The notes below the pieces were generated by a model. The model ran no database searches. It had not been told where the DNA came from and saw only the letters and a list, made by a program, of their open reading frames with translations. Shown in pieces: positions 11,693-22,123 of a stretch of DNA of 64,000 nt. Both the position numbers and the translations under genes were made by a program. The first letter of the stretch is position 1; each line of letters opens with the position of its first letter. The stretch is from Dendrophyllia cribrosa (taxonomy: Eukaryota > Cnidaria > Anthozoa > Scleractinia > Dendrophylliidae), in NCBI GenBank assembly GCA_024195265.1, contig JAJLRJ010000009.1, positions 5,738,682-5,802,681 on the forward strand. The letters run 5' to 3'.

Positions 11693-12117
11693 TAAGACAA
11701 TTTTAGCTTAACTCAGGGGCGACCTTTGAATCGGATAAGTTTTCAGTGTGGCGAGGATGAGTATTTAACTTGGGCATGCATTAAGTTAAATATTTTTATT
11801 CATTGTACCCAATCTCGAGTAATTTTTCAGGGATGAATTAGACCTATATTTGCGTGTGTGAACTGCATTGAAGAGTAAATAGCGCAGCATAGCTTTTCAT
11901 AACATAGGTTGTTCTTCGATACGGTTTTGTAACTTTTTAAATAAAAGTAATTTTTTGGACCAACTGTTTGGCTTGTTACGATACATTTTGCCGGGTCAAA
12001 CTCGCAACTGTTTCTACCCCTGTCGGAAGAATCCGGACCCCGTATAAAGCATTATGCATGGGCTAGGTTGTTGCTATTCCCACTACCCGGCTAATAGACG
12101 TCAACTTCGTACTCTAA

Positions 12118-13158
12118 GGGCCCGTTCGGTTGACCGTATTCTGGAATAAGACAAAAGGTGGCATGATTATGATGCGATTGATGTTTACCTCGAGTGCTCG
12201 TCGCGTTTTTCAATAATAACAATAGTAATAGTAAACTGAGTTTTTATGAGCGCATTTAGAGTCTCAAACTGTGTTTTTTCTACGACGAAAAAAGCTATAT
12301 AACAAATCACTTAACTGACTGATCCCCCGGGAAACAGTAAACACTTAATGACTGGTCCCGAGGGGAACAGTGAATAATGTTTCCCGAGAATCTCGATGTT
12401 TCCCGAGGCGAAGTCGAGGGAAACAAAATTCACTGTTTTTCGAGGGACCAGTCATTAAGTGATTTGTTATATAGCAACACAACAAACACAACACAACACA
12501 GTTTGAAAAACGCGCCGAGCACTCGAGGTAAACATCAATCGCAACATAATCACCACGTTATCATGCCACCTTTTGTCACGCTCTGATAACGTGCGCTAGC
12601 GGGCAACAGTGACGTCAAAATTGTAGCCTGCTTTCGCAAATGTTGCCCGCTTTGGACAATTGGCCATTTGCACGCTGACGTCATATGACTACAACTACCA
12701 GAATCCTTCAGTTTTTTCTTTTGTAGTGCAAATTAGGGCTTATTGTTATTTAAACCGCACTGGGATTACAAAATTTAAATAAGAAAGGAAAAACGAAATG
12801 AATTCTGGTAGTTGTAGTCAAATGACGCCACCGTGCAAATGGCCTATTGGCGGGAAACAGTTTGTTTGTTAGATGTCATGTGACCATAAATCAACCAATC
12901 AACCCGCGCGTTGTATTGAGAAACACTCCAGCTATATAAAAATGAATTTTGTTTCCCGAAAATCTCGATGTTTCCCGAGACGAAGACGAAGTCAAGTCGA
13001 GAATCGAGGGAAACAATATTCACTGTTCCTCGAGAGACCAGTCATTAAGTGTTTAATGTTTTGGTTTCTAGTGGCTCGCACATCCCGAAAAACGCGGTTT
13101 TCTGTGACTATTCTTCCTATTCTTATTCTGGAATAACACGGTTTAATGGAACGCACCC
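12118..13158. mobile_element. MITE-like element (1.04 kb) upstream of CARD gene, TAA duplication
   Basis: Left end GGGCCCGTTC and right end GAACGCACCC are inverted; about 20 bp further in both carry TATTCTGGAATAA-like words. TAA flanks both sides (12115-12117, 13159-13161). Inside are two mirrored blocks of GTTTCCCGAGAATCTCGATG type and a longer inverted pair around CTCGAGGTAAACATCAATCG. No transposase frame. It ends 304 bp before the ATG of paralog B. Confidence 0.75.
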
Positions 13159-13462
13159 TAAATAAACGGAACTATAACTTCCTTAAACTTTTGTGAAGCA
13201 CATGACTTCCTTTCGATACCCGTTCGCCTCGTTTATGGCCTTCCGTTTTTGCCCAATGAATTTATTATAGCCAATCTACATGATGATTGGACAACTGTCT
13301 TAAGGAACGAAAGTTCCATTACATGTGATAAACAACAGAGTCCGTCAATTTTAATAACCTCAGCACGTAAGCGTGTTTTTAGTTTCGCATTCGCTGATTA
13401 AGGTCATCAATTTAAGTTAAAAGCTTAAATTGTTACAACGTTCTCGACGCAAATTATTTGTC

Positions 13463-13763
13463 ATGGACCTCGACGGATTGGATGAGAGATTCACAGACGT
13501 TTTGACGAAACACCGTTTACTTATCATTCAAAACCTTCAAATGGATCGTACTTTTCTTTTTGATTACCTTATCAGCAAGAAGTCCTTCGATAAAACGGAC
13601 TACGAGCTGATTCAAGCCGAGAAGACAAGTGAATCGAAAGCTGGCCGATTTCTGGATATCTTGGGTATGAAAGGAGAGAGTGCTTTCAATCATTTTTTAG
13701 ATGCCTTGCAAGTGTTAAATCCAAACATATATGAAGTGATGACTGGAGAAAGTGCAACGAAGA
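13463..13763 (+). CDS. CARD exon of paralog B
   Basis: 301 nt coding for 100 residues that are nearly all CARD; donor AGA|GTAAGT, phase 1. The domain starts almost at the initiator Met, as in CARD9-family proteins. The spacing of conserved Leu, Tyr and Lys residues over six predicted helices fits a CARD better than a death domain or DED, which carry different helix 1 and helix 6 patterns. Confidence 0.88.
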
Positions 13764-16700
13764 GTAAGTAGTCGCATCATTGCTTGTATCAGTTCCAAGG
13801 ATCAATCCTTGACTACGGTAGAATCTTGACAGTCTGAGGATGAAATTCTACGGTGCGATCATTCAAATGAAAAATACAATAAAATATTCTTAACTTTTCA
13901 TTAATAATACTTGTAAGGCTAAAATCATTTTGTTTCAACAATACAATGCACTTGAATTGTTTTAGAATTTACATAAAAAACAAAATTTCATTTTGTGCAA
14001 TATTGAAAAACGGTACCATGCAAAAGAACTGTCAACGAGGTTTCATTTTAATGGTCACACCATATATAGAATTTCGTCGACAGACTCAAAAGTTAGAATT
14101 ACATAACATGTCTCCATAATTGACTCTGGGAGTGAAAGGGTTAAATTTTCATTTCGTTTTTATTTTATTTCTTTACAAACTGTTCATAACCTTTTTTGTG
14201 TTGATCAGGAATTAATCCGATATTCACAGAGATGAAGAGCCACATCACTTTTGGTAAGTTAAGAACAAATTTTACATATTCTTCTCGAACTATTTAGGGC
14301 AATACGCCATCTTATATGACAATTGCAAGGTAACTCAACCTCTAGTTTCAACTTTGATGAAACCCATATACGGATTACAAAGGTTTAACCTCGAATTACG
14401 TTTTCGGAACTCGGAAGGATCGAAAATGATCTTCGTCAACTCGTGAATACGCGAAGAGTTGAACGAGTTATCCAGTGAGACAAAATTTCACTCGATCGCT
14501 CGATTGAGCCCGCGATTTGTAATGGCCAGCTGCCTTACGCATGGGAACGTCGTTGGAGGGAGGGTAGGGTAGGGAGTTGGACGCAGGGGGGAGGGGGTCG
14601 GTGGAGCAAAACACCTAGGTGATAGGAGGGTCCGAACGTTTCCGTCGTATTCACGAGTTGGCTCATAAGAGCCTTTGATTGTCAAAGGGGTAGGGTAAGC
14701 TCTTGGTTACTATTATAATTATTATTGCAACTGAGTCAGTTGCCATTAAAGTTCGCTGAAAGAAAATCTCTATACTAAAATGTCTAAAATAACTGAGGTT
14801 AGATTTTGTCAGAAGCTCAGCTTACTTTCGCAGCAATTTATACAATAGACCAAACACGAAGAGAGAAAGATGTACTCAACTCGACGAGTGTCCAGTGTCT
14901 AGAATTAAAAAAAATAATAATACAAAGCAATAGGGAAGATATCAGTGACGTCAGCAATTGTTATTAATGTGCCAACCAGAGCCTTATTGGCTGCCGAAAC
15001 AAAAGGTTCTTTTGTTCCAGTGGTTGGCACATTTGAATAACAAAAAGAATGTTTGCAAACAGATATCATCCCAATAGAGTAGTTTTCAATTGAGTGTCGT
15101 AAAACCCAAACCAAAGTAATTACTCTGACCAATCACAGCAGTCGTAAACAATCCAATAAACCAATCAGAGCTCAAAGCAATTGCATGTCGGCGGCGCCAA
15201 GCGCGGGAAAACGCGTGCGAGCAAGTCACGATTGGTTTTGGTTTTACTTCTGATTGGTCGAGAAAGTGGTGCGAGATTTTTTAGCCAATCACAAAGCGTA
15301 GCAATGCAAAACCAAAGCAATTGTATAATAACATTCGACACTCAATTGAAAACTGCTCTATAAGAAACTCAAGCTTCGTAATCGGCTTAACCCAGTTTCT
15401 GTGGCATGAAGCTACTAGGAGTATTGCTGCTACCTTACATAGAGAGCTTCCAACGCAGTCGTCCTTAGAGATCGTATAACCCTTAAATGTACAGCAGTAT
15501 AAGCGGCTTTGCTGCTGTTAACATTATTGTTGTTGTTTAAAGGTGGAGGCTCAAACTTTCTTGATGTAGAAATCCTGAGTAACTACGTCAAAAGACTGTC
15601 TGAAGAATTACAAGACCTTGCTTTGAGGCACGATCAAGTTCTCAAAGACAACAACGAACTAAGGTTAAAGTTGGAAGACAGCTTGTCAGTGCAGGCCAGA
15701 AAGCAGCGCAAAATCGAAGCACTCGATAAGCTTGTTTGCGACACTGAAGAAGCTTTGGTAAGCGAGGCTCGGGTCAGCGCTAGCAAGGCTGGTGAGAATC
15801 TGCTGCAGAGATTTGAAGTGGTCCAACGTGAAGGTCGTACAAACCAATTCATTATACAACTTCAGATGAAGCTATTAACAGCACACGAAGAAAACGAGAC
15901 GCTCCGAAAGCAGATGGAAGATGTCAGAAGTTCAAATAACGAGTTGCTGAAACAGCTCAGTAAAGTCAACGTGGATTACGCGTTCAAGAAGAAAGAAACG
16001 ACCAGGTTGTCCCAGCAGCTGAAATCGCAGTCGGCCGAAATGAAAAGTTGCGAGTGTCTGAAGCTGAAGCTACGGGAAGTGCAGTTTCAAAATGGCAAGT
16101 TGCAGTGTGAGCTGCAGGAGAAAGAAAATGAGGTATTGGAATTAACGAAAGTGAAACACTGGACGGGAGCTCTGAAAGCGCGTTTTGATCTGATTAAGGC
16201 AGAGAAAGAACAAGCCCTGAAAAATCAAGAAATTGTGGAAAGCAAGTGCGCTTCGCAGCGAGATGAAATTTCCGACTTGAAGATGAGGCTGAATCACAAG
16301 GAAAGAGACATAGAAGAGCTTAGACGGTCTTACAAAGAAGTCGAAGACAGCTCGAGGATTTACAGAGAAGAGCGAGATTTTTATTCTAAAACAATGACGG
16401 AAACTGCGTTGGAGCTCGAACAGATACGGCAGGAGAGGGAAGAAGCCGCCCAACGACACAAGAAAACGCTTGAGTCCAAGGAATTGAGCATTCGCCATCA
16501 GGCAGATTATTTGCGACAGTTTGAAACGAAGTACGAAGAAAGCAAAGAAGAACTCAAGGTTGTAAAGCTGAAGTTGAACCAAGAAAAGGAAGACAAGGAA
16601 GAACTACGAAAGAAGATCTCGAACTTGGAGCTGGCGCTACAACAAAAGGTAATAAATTCAGAAGATGTGAGTATCAAGGATTTACGGTTCCGCCTCGATA

Positions 16701-18979
16701 GCTTTTCAGTTAATAGCTTGACTCTTCTAGTTCTGGGGCCTTAAGATAGTTAGAAGTGAAGGATGGGTACCATGGTGCCAGAAGCTTTTCTTGCGCTCTC
16801 ATCTCTCTCGTATTACACGCCTCTAATGTCTCGCCGCGACTTCGCCGGACATTTCACTAAAGCGTGCCGCGAGAGAGAAACTCACTGGTACTCAGGGTAA
16901 AGGATGGGCGGCGCTCGAAGAAAAATGAAAACGTTACAAAAAAGAAAAGAATTCCCGCTCTTTTACTTTGCAATTGCTCCAATTTGTTTAATTTGTCTAA
17001 TGTGCTGAATTGGCCAGGAGCTGAATTCGTAGGGACGGCTTTTAAGTTCAAATAGCGTAAGGAAAATTAAACGTATAATTTGACATCTGACGTTTCTATT
17101 TTGCACGAAACGGCAACAATATGTATTAAAATGTAAAACGCACGTGCAGAGACATGGTTTCGCTCAGTTCTCGCTGCTGACATATGAAAGCGATGGAAAG
17201 GAATTAATAATTTTTCAGGTTTTAAATTTCATGATTTGGGAAATGTTTTGATGGTGGCTGAAATTTCTCCTGGTATTTTCGTGTAATTACGTTACCGGAT
17301 ATTTTGGGGGTATGAAGAAAACATATATGCTAGTTTGTGAGATTACTTTTGGCCCATGGCTACCCTAAAGGTATTACCGATATAATGGATAACGGAGGCC
17401 AATACATATAAATATCGCTTATCTTCCCGATACGGGATAGCAACAATATAATGGTTCAATTTGTTTGTATATTGTCATTTTTCTTGCCGTGTCATTTTTT
17501 CGCTTCTTTCTTGTTCGGTCTTTTTCTTTTAATTTATCATAAGTTTTCTTCACTTTGGGCGATTATCTACATCACAGCTCCATAATTATCTCTGGGAGTA
17601 AAAGGATTAATAATTTATGTTATCATTCGATGCATTTGTCATTGTCCGAGAGCCCTTCACGTGACCTGCGAATAACTGCCTACGAATAATTCTGCTCATG
17701 CGCACAACGGTGCAAAGTTGTTTTGCTGCAAATAATTGTCTGTTCCCGTCCTCTACAATGGCAGCCCGATTTCTGTTCTGTTTTAGCAGTTATGAATAAA
17801 TATTAAATCGAAAAACAAACTCGGTGATCGAATGATAAAACAACTACATGGCTATCGCAAAACATCGTGATTTGTCAGTGTTGATCTGCACGCTACTGAC
17901 AAATCCCGATATTTTGCTCAATCTCGTCTAATAATTGATATTAGAGCAAATTTCAATTGAGTGTCGAAAGTACTTTACACAACTGCTTTGGTTTTGCATT
18001 GCTACGCCACTTTCACGACCGCGTTTTCCCGCGCTTGGCGCCGCCGACATGTCATTGCTTCGAGCTCTGATTGATTCATTGGATTGTTTACGACTGCTGT
18101 GATTGGTCAGAGTAATTACACTTTGGTTTTGGTTTTACGACACTCAATTGAAAACTGCTCTAATTCTCATTATAACAATCATGCATTTCTTAGGAACCAT
18201 CTCCGAAGCCTTATTTGGAAGAAGATGATGCACAGAACAACCATCCAATCCAGGACTCTTATGATGAAACGGAACCTGGTGAAACTGGGGACGTCATTGG
18301 CTTGAACATAGACTGGAAGAATTTCAAAGACCGCGGAAATAAAGAGGTGGTGGGAAGTATAATCCGGCGCTTTGTAGACACAGACAAACAGAAACCCAAA
18401 GAGAGCATGACCAAAGAGAAGCCCATCACAAAAAGCATCAGTTTTGACGAGAAAGTAGCCCAAATTGTTCCCGAAATTGAAAACCTGCCACCTGAAACAC
18501 AGCAGGGCTGTAGTTTGGATCGTCACAGAATGACACAGAGCCTGCCGTTCGAGCAGCTGGCCACCATATGTCCGCCAATGAGTGGAGGCGTACGCGGGTC
18601 GTTTACTGATGCTCTGTGCGCTGTGCTCGGTGGATCACTTGACCGTACTCATGCGATCGGCCAATCCCGTGGTGGTATTCCTGGCAGACGGTTTGGATAT
18701 CGCAAAATGTCAGACCCTGTAGGAGCTGAATACTTCTCCTTGCATCGACAAGATCCAAATACAACGGGAAAGGACCATGAAGGGATAGAAGAGAGAGAAG
18801 TCGAAGATAAGATAGCGGACCATGAGATCGCCGAGGGTTTCGAAGACAAGGAGAAAGACGCGCAGCATGGATTCCGTGCGAGAACACAAGCAATACGTCT
18901 AAGGGACGGCGAGGGAAGGCGGCGCCTTACAGAACCAGCCCTGTTCATGCAGGACTTCACCGGAACAGACCATTTGTAA
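13463..18979 (+). CDS. CARD-coiled-coil adaptor, paralog B (complete, CARD9/10/11/14-like)
   Basis: Four exons join in frame: 13463-13763, 14209-14253, 15543-16648 and 18194-18979, giving 2238 nt and 745 aa. All introns are GT-AG, with phases 1, 1 and 0. Residues 1-95 form a CARD: an amphipathic KHRLLIIQNL helix, a DYLI turn, a DYELIQAEKT helix and a KGESAFNHFLDAL helix typical of the fold. Residues about 116-484 are coiled coil and 485-745 a charged, Ser-rich tail. Family knowledge: CARD-CC proteins oligomerise through the coil and expose the CARD to seed BCL10 filaments, activating a MALT1 paracaspase and NF-kB in the cytosol. No PDZ, SH3 or guanylate-kinase module as in CARD10/11/14 is evident, so CARD9 is the closest layout. 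The ATG at 13463 was chosen because an in-frame TAA lies at 13418 and no earlier ATG intervenes. BCL10 itself is excluded by the long coiled coil. Confidence 0.87.
13978..14146 (-). mobile_element. CACTCCC-ended MITE, one-ended copy
   Basis: The right end reads TCTGGGAGTGAAAGGGTTAA, the mirror of the MITEs at 33145-33354 and 52187-52398, and the interior includes TCCATAATTGACTC. The other terminus is missing or too diverged. Located in paralog B intron 1, just before the micro-exon. Confidence 0.6.
14209..14253 (+). CDS. Linker micro-exon of paralog B
   Basis: A 45-nt exon (15 residues, RINPIFTEMKSHITF-like) between acceptor TTGATCAG and donor GGTAAGTT. Both phases are 1, so it can be skipped without changing frame. 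It links the CARD to the coiled coil, where CARD9/11 carry an autoinhibitory linker; that role here is inference. Confidence 0.72.
14385..14700. repeat. Dispersed repeat with CACGAGTTGGCTC end
   Basis: Shares AACTCGTGAA, GCCAGCTGCCTTACGCATGG-like and CACGAGTTGGCTC words in the same order with 44835-45175. A fragment at about 19330-19400 has only the last part. A G-rich core lies between. Non-coding; possibly a degenerate SINE or MITE. Confidence 0.55.
15076..15359. mobile_element. AGAGCAGTTTTCAATTG MITE, copy 1
   Basis: Ends read GAGTAGTTTTCAATTGAGTG and its complement CACTCAATTGAAAACTGCTC, with TA at both borders. The interior has ACCAATCACAG, AAGCGCGGGAAAACGCG and TGATTGGT words that recur at 17943-18160, 59636-60163 and 62760-62981. 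It sits in paralog B intron 2. Confidence 0.78.
15385..15420 (-). repeat. SINE tail fragment, minus orientation
   Basis: CTTAACCCAGTTTCTGTGGC and ATGAAGC are the complement of the SINE 3' part at about 62080-62105. Too short to say more. Confidence 0.5.
15543..16648 (+). CDS. Coiled-coil exon of paralog B
   Basis: 1106 nt starting GGTGGAGGC after TTTAAAG and ending at AAAAG|GTAATA. It encodes about 369 residues of continuous heptads, with GGGSNFLD at the start and the conserved WTGALKARFD block. Length and both boundary phases match the paralog A exon (1118 nt). Confidence 0.9.
16649..18193 (+). other. Paralog B intron 3, mostly unassigned
   Basis: Apart from the MITE at 17943-18160 and a possible CACTCCC-type fragment near 17575-17620 (TCTGGGAGTAAAAGG), no recognised element. 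Open frames near 16860-17050 lie on both strands and look like chance. Confidence 0.5.
17943..18160. mobile_element. AGAGCAGTTTTCAATTG MITE, copy 2 (deleted, reverse orientation)
   Basis: Same ends as copy 1 but the core runs in reverse and lacks the second ATTGGT block, so it is about 65 bp shorter. TTA/TAA borders. It ends 33 bp before the tail exon acceptor of paralog B. Confidence 0.78.
18194..18979 (+). CDS. Tail exon of paralog B
   Basis: 786 nt from acceptor TTTCTTAG to TAA, coding for 261 residues that start EPSPKPYLEEDD. Contains KSISFDEKVAQIVPE and RARTQAIRLR, which match the paralog A tail in the same order. The centre, with SDPVGAEYFSLH, is unlike anything recognised. Confidence 0.87.
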   Translation, partial: EPSPKPYLEEDDAQNNHPIQDSYDETEPGETGDVIGLNIDWKNFKDRGNKEVVGSIIRRFVDTDKQKPKESMTKEKPITKSISFDEKVAQIVPEIENLPPETQQGCSLDRHRMTQSLPFEQLATICPPMSGGVRGSFTDALCAVLGGSLDRTHAIGQSRGGIPGRRFGYRKMSDPVGAEYFSLHRQDPNTTGKDHEGIEEREVEDKIADHEIAEGFEDKEKDAQHGFRARTQAIRLRDGEGRRRLTEPALFMQDFTGTDHL

Positions 18980-19596
18980 CGAAACCGTTCAATCCTTAGA
19001 GTACTAAGGTACATCTTGGCCCTGTAAAATATTAATCGCGTTCCAAGAACGCAACCATAATTTCGTGTTGGTTGCCCTGTGCCTTTCATGCAAAAACATT
19101 GAAAATGTTTGGTGTTGTGACTGCCGTCTAGCCGCCCCTATTGCTTTCTTTAGGGGCTCATTTTCACCGGAAATTCCTTCGAACACGTCTCCATAATTTC
19201 TGATTACTGCTAGTTTAATCTATTTTCTTAATTTTTCTAAGGCAGTCTGTAAATAGAGGTTATTCAGCGAAAAGTTGTGTAATACGGCTGAGTACTTTTA
19301 CGAGTCAGTTTAGATTATTTTAGGTTGCTAGGTGGAGCCAAACGAGGGGAGAGTTCGAACGTCTCGCATTCACGAGTTGGCTCACGGGAGCCTTTGATTT
19401 AAAATGAAATTTGGAATCTTTCTTTGATTTTGGCTTCTTTTTTGGGGGGGGGAGGGGGTAAAAAGGTTTAAAACTGATCATGGGATAGGATTATGCGATT
19501 ATAAAGGTATAGATATTGCATTTGTAAATATATGAAATTGTATTTGTAAATATATGTAAATATGTTACTGTACTTTACATAATTTTATTATGTTCT

Positions 19597-19896
19597 GGGT
19601 AGAGTCTACGTTCTACAGCTCAGACGGAAGGTCGGACACTTATTGAGAATTATATAACGTAATGTCGACACTTAGAATTTTGTTTTCAATAAATTTTTAA
19701 GAGCAAAAAAGAAAATCTAAAATCCCCACTCAGGATTGAACCCGTGACCTAGCTTCTCGGGCTGCTTAGGCCTAAATTTAACTATATAAACTGCTAACCC
19801 CAACCTCAACTGAAAGCTAACCAGTTACTCCGTTAAATAAGTCTCAATAAGGTGTCCGACCTCCTTCTGAGCTATGTAATCTAGACTCTTCCTATG
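19597..19896. mobile_element. MITE with GTCGGACAC ends and tRNA-like interior
   Basis: The terminal repeats, about 50 bp, contain AGCTCAGACGGAAGGTCGGA on the left and its near complement on the right (19843-19896). Inside, the minus strand carries GGGTTCAATCC, a good Pol III B-box, after a GCTAGGTCACG word. The first AATAAA after the paralog B stop codon also falls here (19688-19693). Confidence 0.7.
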
Positions 19897-20114
19897 TTCT
19901 GCCATTTTGTACCTGGCCTGCGTTTGGGTATCGCGCGATACCCCAAACAAGTGAGGCTATTTTGTAACATTGCATTTTCGTGACCTCCAAAAGATAAGTA
20001 ACGAAAAAGTTGCAAGTAAACTGTGTAAACAGCATGAGAAATAAAAGTAAGAAAATGAGTCAACAAATGTCTTGTGTTCTAAATATGGGCTACAGAGCGA
20101 CTTGTGGCAAGCAA

Positions 20115-20560
20115 GGTCATTTACTCCGGGGGGTGGGGGGGATGAGCATGATCATACCTTTCGGGGCTTAAATTCATGGGTTGGTACCGTTGCAAGCTGT
20201 TGTGTGGAAATCGAGAATGTCAACTGTCTGAGCTATTCCGCTACCTTTTACCAAGCCAGAAGAATATGCTGACAGGAAGAACATTTCTGAAAGAATTGGT
20301 ACCTTTTAGGGGTATAAATAGACTGCAAAACATTTATATTTTTTGCGTTGGTCACACGAATACGCGCGGTCCTCGAACGACAAGTCTGGAGCGAGTTTGA
20401 ATACGGAGAGTGGGACTGGGGAGAGACACACGCCCTACGGGAGAGTGAGGCTCGCGCGCTTCGAGTATCCACGCTTTCCACGCTTCGCGCTTTGCGAGCG
20501 AGCAGCGAAAAAACCCCGACTGTTTTGCAGTCTTGGGTAAAAACATTAAAGAAATCATGA
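20115..20560. repeat. GGTACC-word repeat followed by GC-rich CGCGCTTCG repeat
   Basis: A G-run (GGGGGGTGGGGGGGATGAGC), then GGTACC words and CTTTTAGGGGTATAAATAG up to about 20325. Next is a GC-rich stretch with GGCTCGCGCGCTTCGAGTAT and AAAAACCCCGACTGTTTTGC up to about 20535. Neither half is coding. Confidence 0.5.
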
Positions 20561-20901
20561 AGTAAAAATTAATGTTAGCCACATCCATGGGAGTCCCCTG
20601 GACATTAACGATGTTCATGTAAATGTTATTCTACATGCATGCAAAACAATGCACCAGAAAAAGGTTTGAATATGCCAAGGTACAGTTCGTGTTTTTCTGC
20701 GGAAACCTGTGGACATCATTTTTTATCACTTTATCGTTTATTTTAAATACACAAATTGTCCTTTTAATGAACACTGCTAGTATGTATACTTTTCATTTTT
20801 GTATCATTGCTGTAGTCAATAAAAACATGACTACCAGTTTTCCATTGCAATCTTTTGCCAGATTTTAATCCTAATTGTAATAATTTTTTTCAAAATATTT
20901 A

Positions 20902-21222
20902 AGGCCCTGTTCAGACTTGTTACCTATACACGGTGCCCGACAACTAAAAGGAATTTTGTCCAGATCCCTCTTTTTTGCGAGCACGTTTTCATCTGTTCAC
21001 CATTTCCTTTATTTAGAGCCTGTTTCGTGAATGCATTTGGGCACTCGACAAATCGTGTGCAGACTAGTACCCTAGGAATAGCGGCAAAGCAATTACCTTG
21101 GAAGCATTGCATGTGTCTTAGCACTGTATCTGATTCATCATACGAGCAGTAATAAAAAGTTGCATTCACATTAGTACTGCTACCTGAGCTACATACCAGG
21201 GCACCAAGTCTGGGCTGGGCCT
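20902..21222. mobile_element. MITE with AGGCCC ends, TTA duplication
   Basis: Left end AGGCCCTGTTCAGACTTG and right end CAAGTCTGGGCTGGGCCT, imperfect inverted repeats with TTA on both sides (20899-20901, 21223-21225). 321 bp, non-coding, PIF/Harbinger-like. Confidence 0.68.
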
Positions 21223-21289
21223 TTAAACAATTTTAAGAATTAATGCCAGTATTTATTGGACTTGAGTTTCTCTTTCCAAAATACTAGAA

Positions 21290-21655
21290 TAAACTAAAGG
21301 GCAATCTTGATAACTCGAACTGTCAGGGGAAACACAAAACTGTTTGAGTTAATGAAGTTTGAGCTATCAAGGGTTTGATTCTATAACAAAGTGAAGTGGG
21401 CAAAACTGTATAGTCAGCTCCTGGTATTACGGACACCTTTGGCAACATGATTTTGTGTCTGTATAGTAGAGAGAGTCTGGTATAGAGGGAGTTATTGCCA
21501 TTAAGTACTATTTGTTGGGTCTGTCTGTAATAATGGGGTGTCGGGTGTCCATTATAGCGAGGTGTCCGAAAGGCAGGAATTGACTGTACATACTTTGAGT
21601 TAGCGAGAAGTTTGAGTTATAGAGAATTCGGGTTATCAAATAAACATCAAGATTC
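21290..21655. mobile_element. Tigger/mariner-like remnant(s)
   Basis: TAGTCAGCTCC at about 21411 and GGAATTGACTGTA ending near 21587 form TA-bordered inverted ends. The flanking stretches carry repeated GTTTGAGTTA / GAGTTATC words, as in pogo/Tigger-type debris. It lies just past the HPS6 stop codon. Confidence 0.5.
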
Positions 21656-21697
21656 TACTGAAAAATCTAGGCCATGTAGAAAGAAATATGTTAGACT

Positions 21698-22123
21698 TTA
21701 TGAAGAGAAAAGGGCCTCAAGATATGGCCTTATTTCACCAATAGTTGTCTGTCCTGCCCCTGTTACAAAAGGTTCCTTAGCAACAGGTGCATGGTCCCTC
21801 ATTACAGTCAGCAGTTCATGAGTGCTAAAACCATCGGGCTTTAGATTGAGGGCCTCAACGAGAGTCTCACTAGGGGCCCTTCGATGTTGAAGTCCCTTTA
21901 TCAACATGATGAAAAGCAAAGGTTCATTCTCACTGCTCTTTCCACAATGGGAAACAAAATCAATGGATTCTTTCCACATGTGATTACTCAGAAGTAAATG
22001 CAATGCTTGTGTCTCTTGGCCAGCAGAGTAACACAACTGGGAGTGAAATTGGATAGAATCAGTGTTTGCGTTGCTGGCACTCAACACAGGAAGACATTCC
22101 AGTACTGACTGCGTAACATGCTC
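21698..22123 (-). CDS. HPS6: HPS6 exon 5 (terminal)
   Basis: 426 nt from acceptor ATTTCAG to the stop at 21698. Helical C-terminus with LHLLLSNHMWKES, LLFIMLIKGLQHRR and EPFVTGAGQTTI. The open frame extends upstream into SINE sequence at 22140-22348, which is intron and not coding. Confidence 0.83.
   Translation of the reverse strand, partial: EHVTQSVLECLPVLSASNANTDSIQFHSQLCYSAGQETQALHLLLSNHMWKESIDFVSHCGKSSENEPLLFIMLIKGLQHRRAPSETLVEALNLKPDGFSTHELLTVMRDHAPVAKEPFVTGAGQTTIGEIRPYLEALFSS

Larger units (their letters stand above)
9196..13462. other. Intergenic region between CARD-CC paralogs
   Basis: A 4.27-kb spacer without a recognisable gene. About two thirds is transposon: foldback 9812-10365, hairpin 10382-10569, MITE 10814-11692 and MITE 12118-13158. 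Only about 300 bp of non-transposon sequence lies between the last element and the start codon of paralog B, so the core promoter should be there. No TATA box was convincing. Confidence 0.6.

Noticed and set aside
13463..13763. BCL10 as identity of the CARD exon
   Set aside because: The exon splices in phase to a long coiled coil and tail, which BCL10 lacks.
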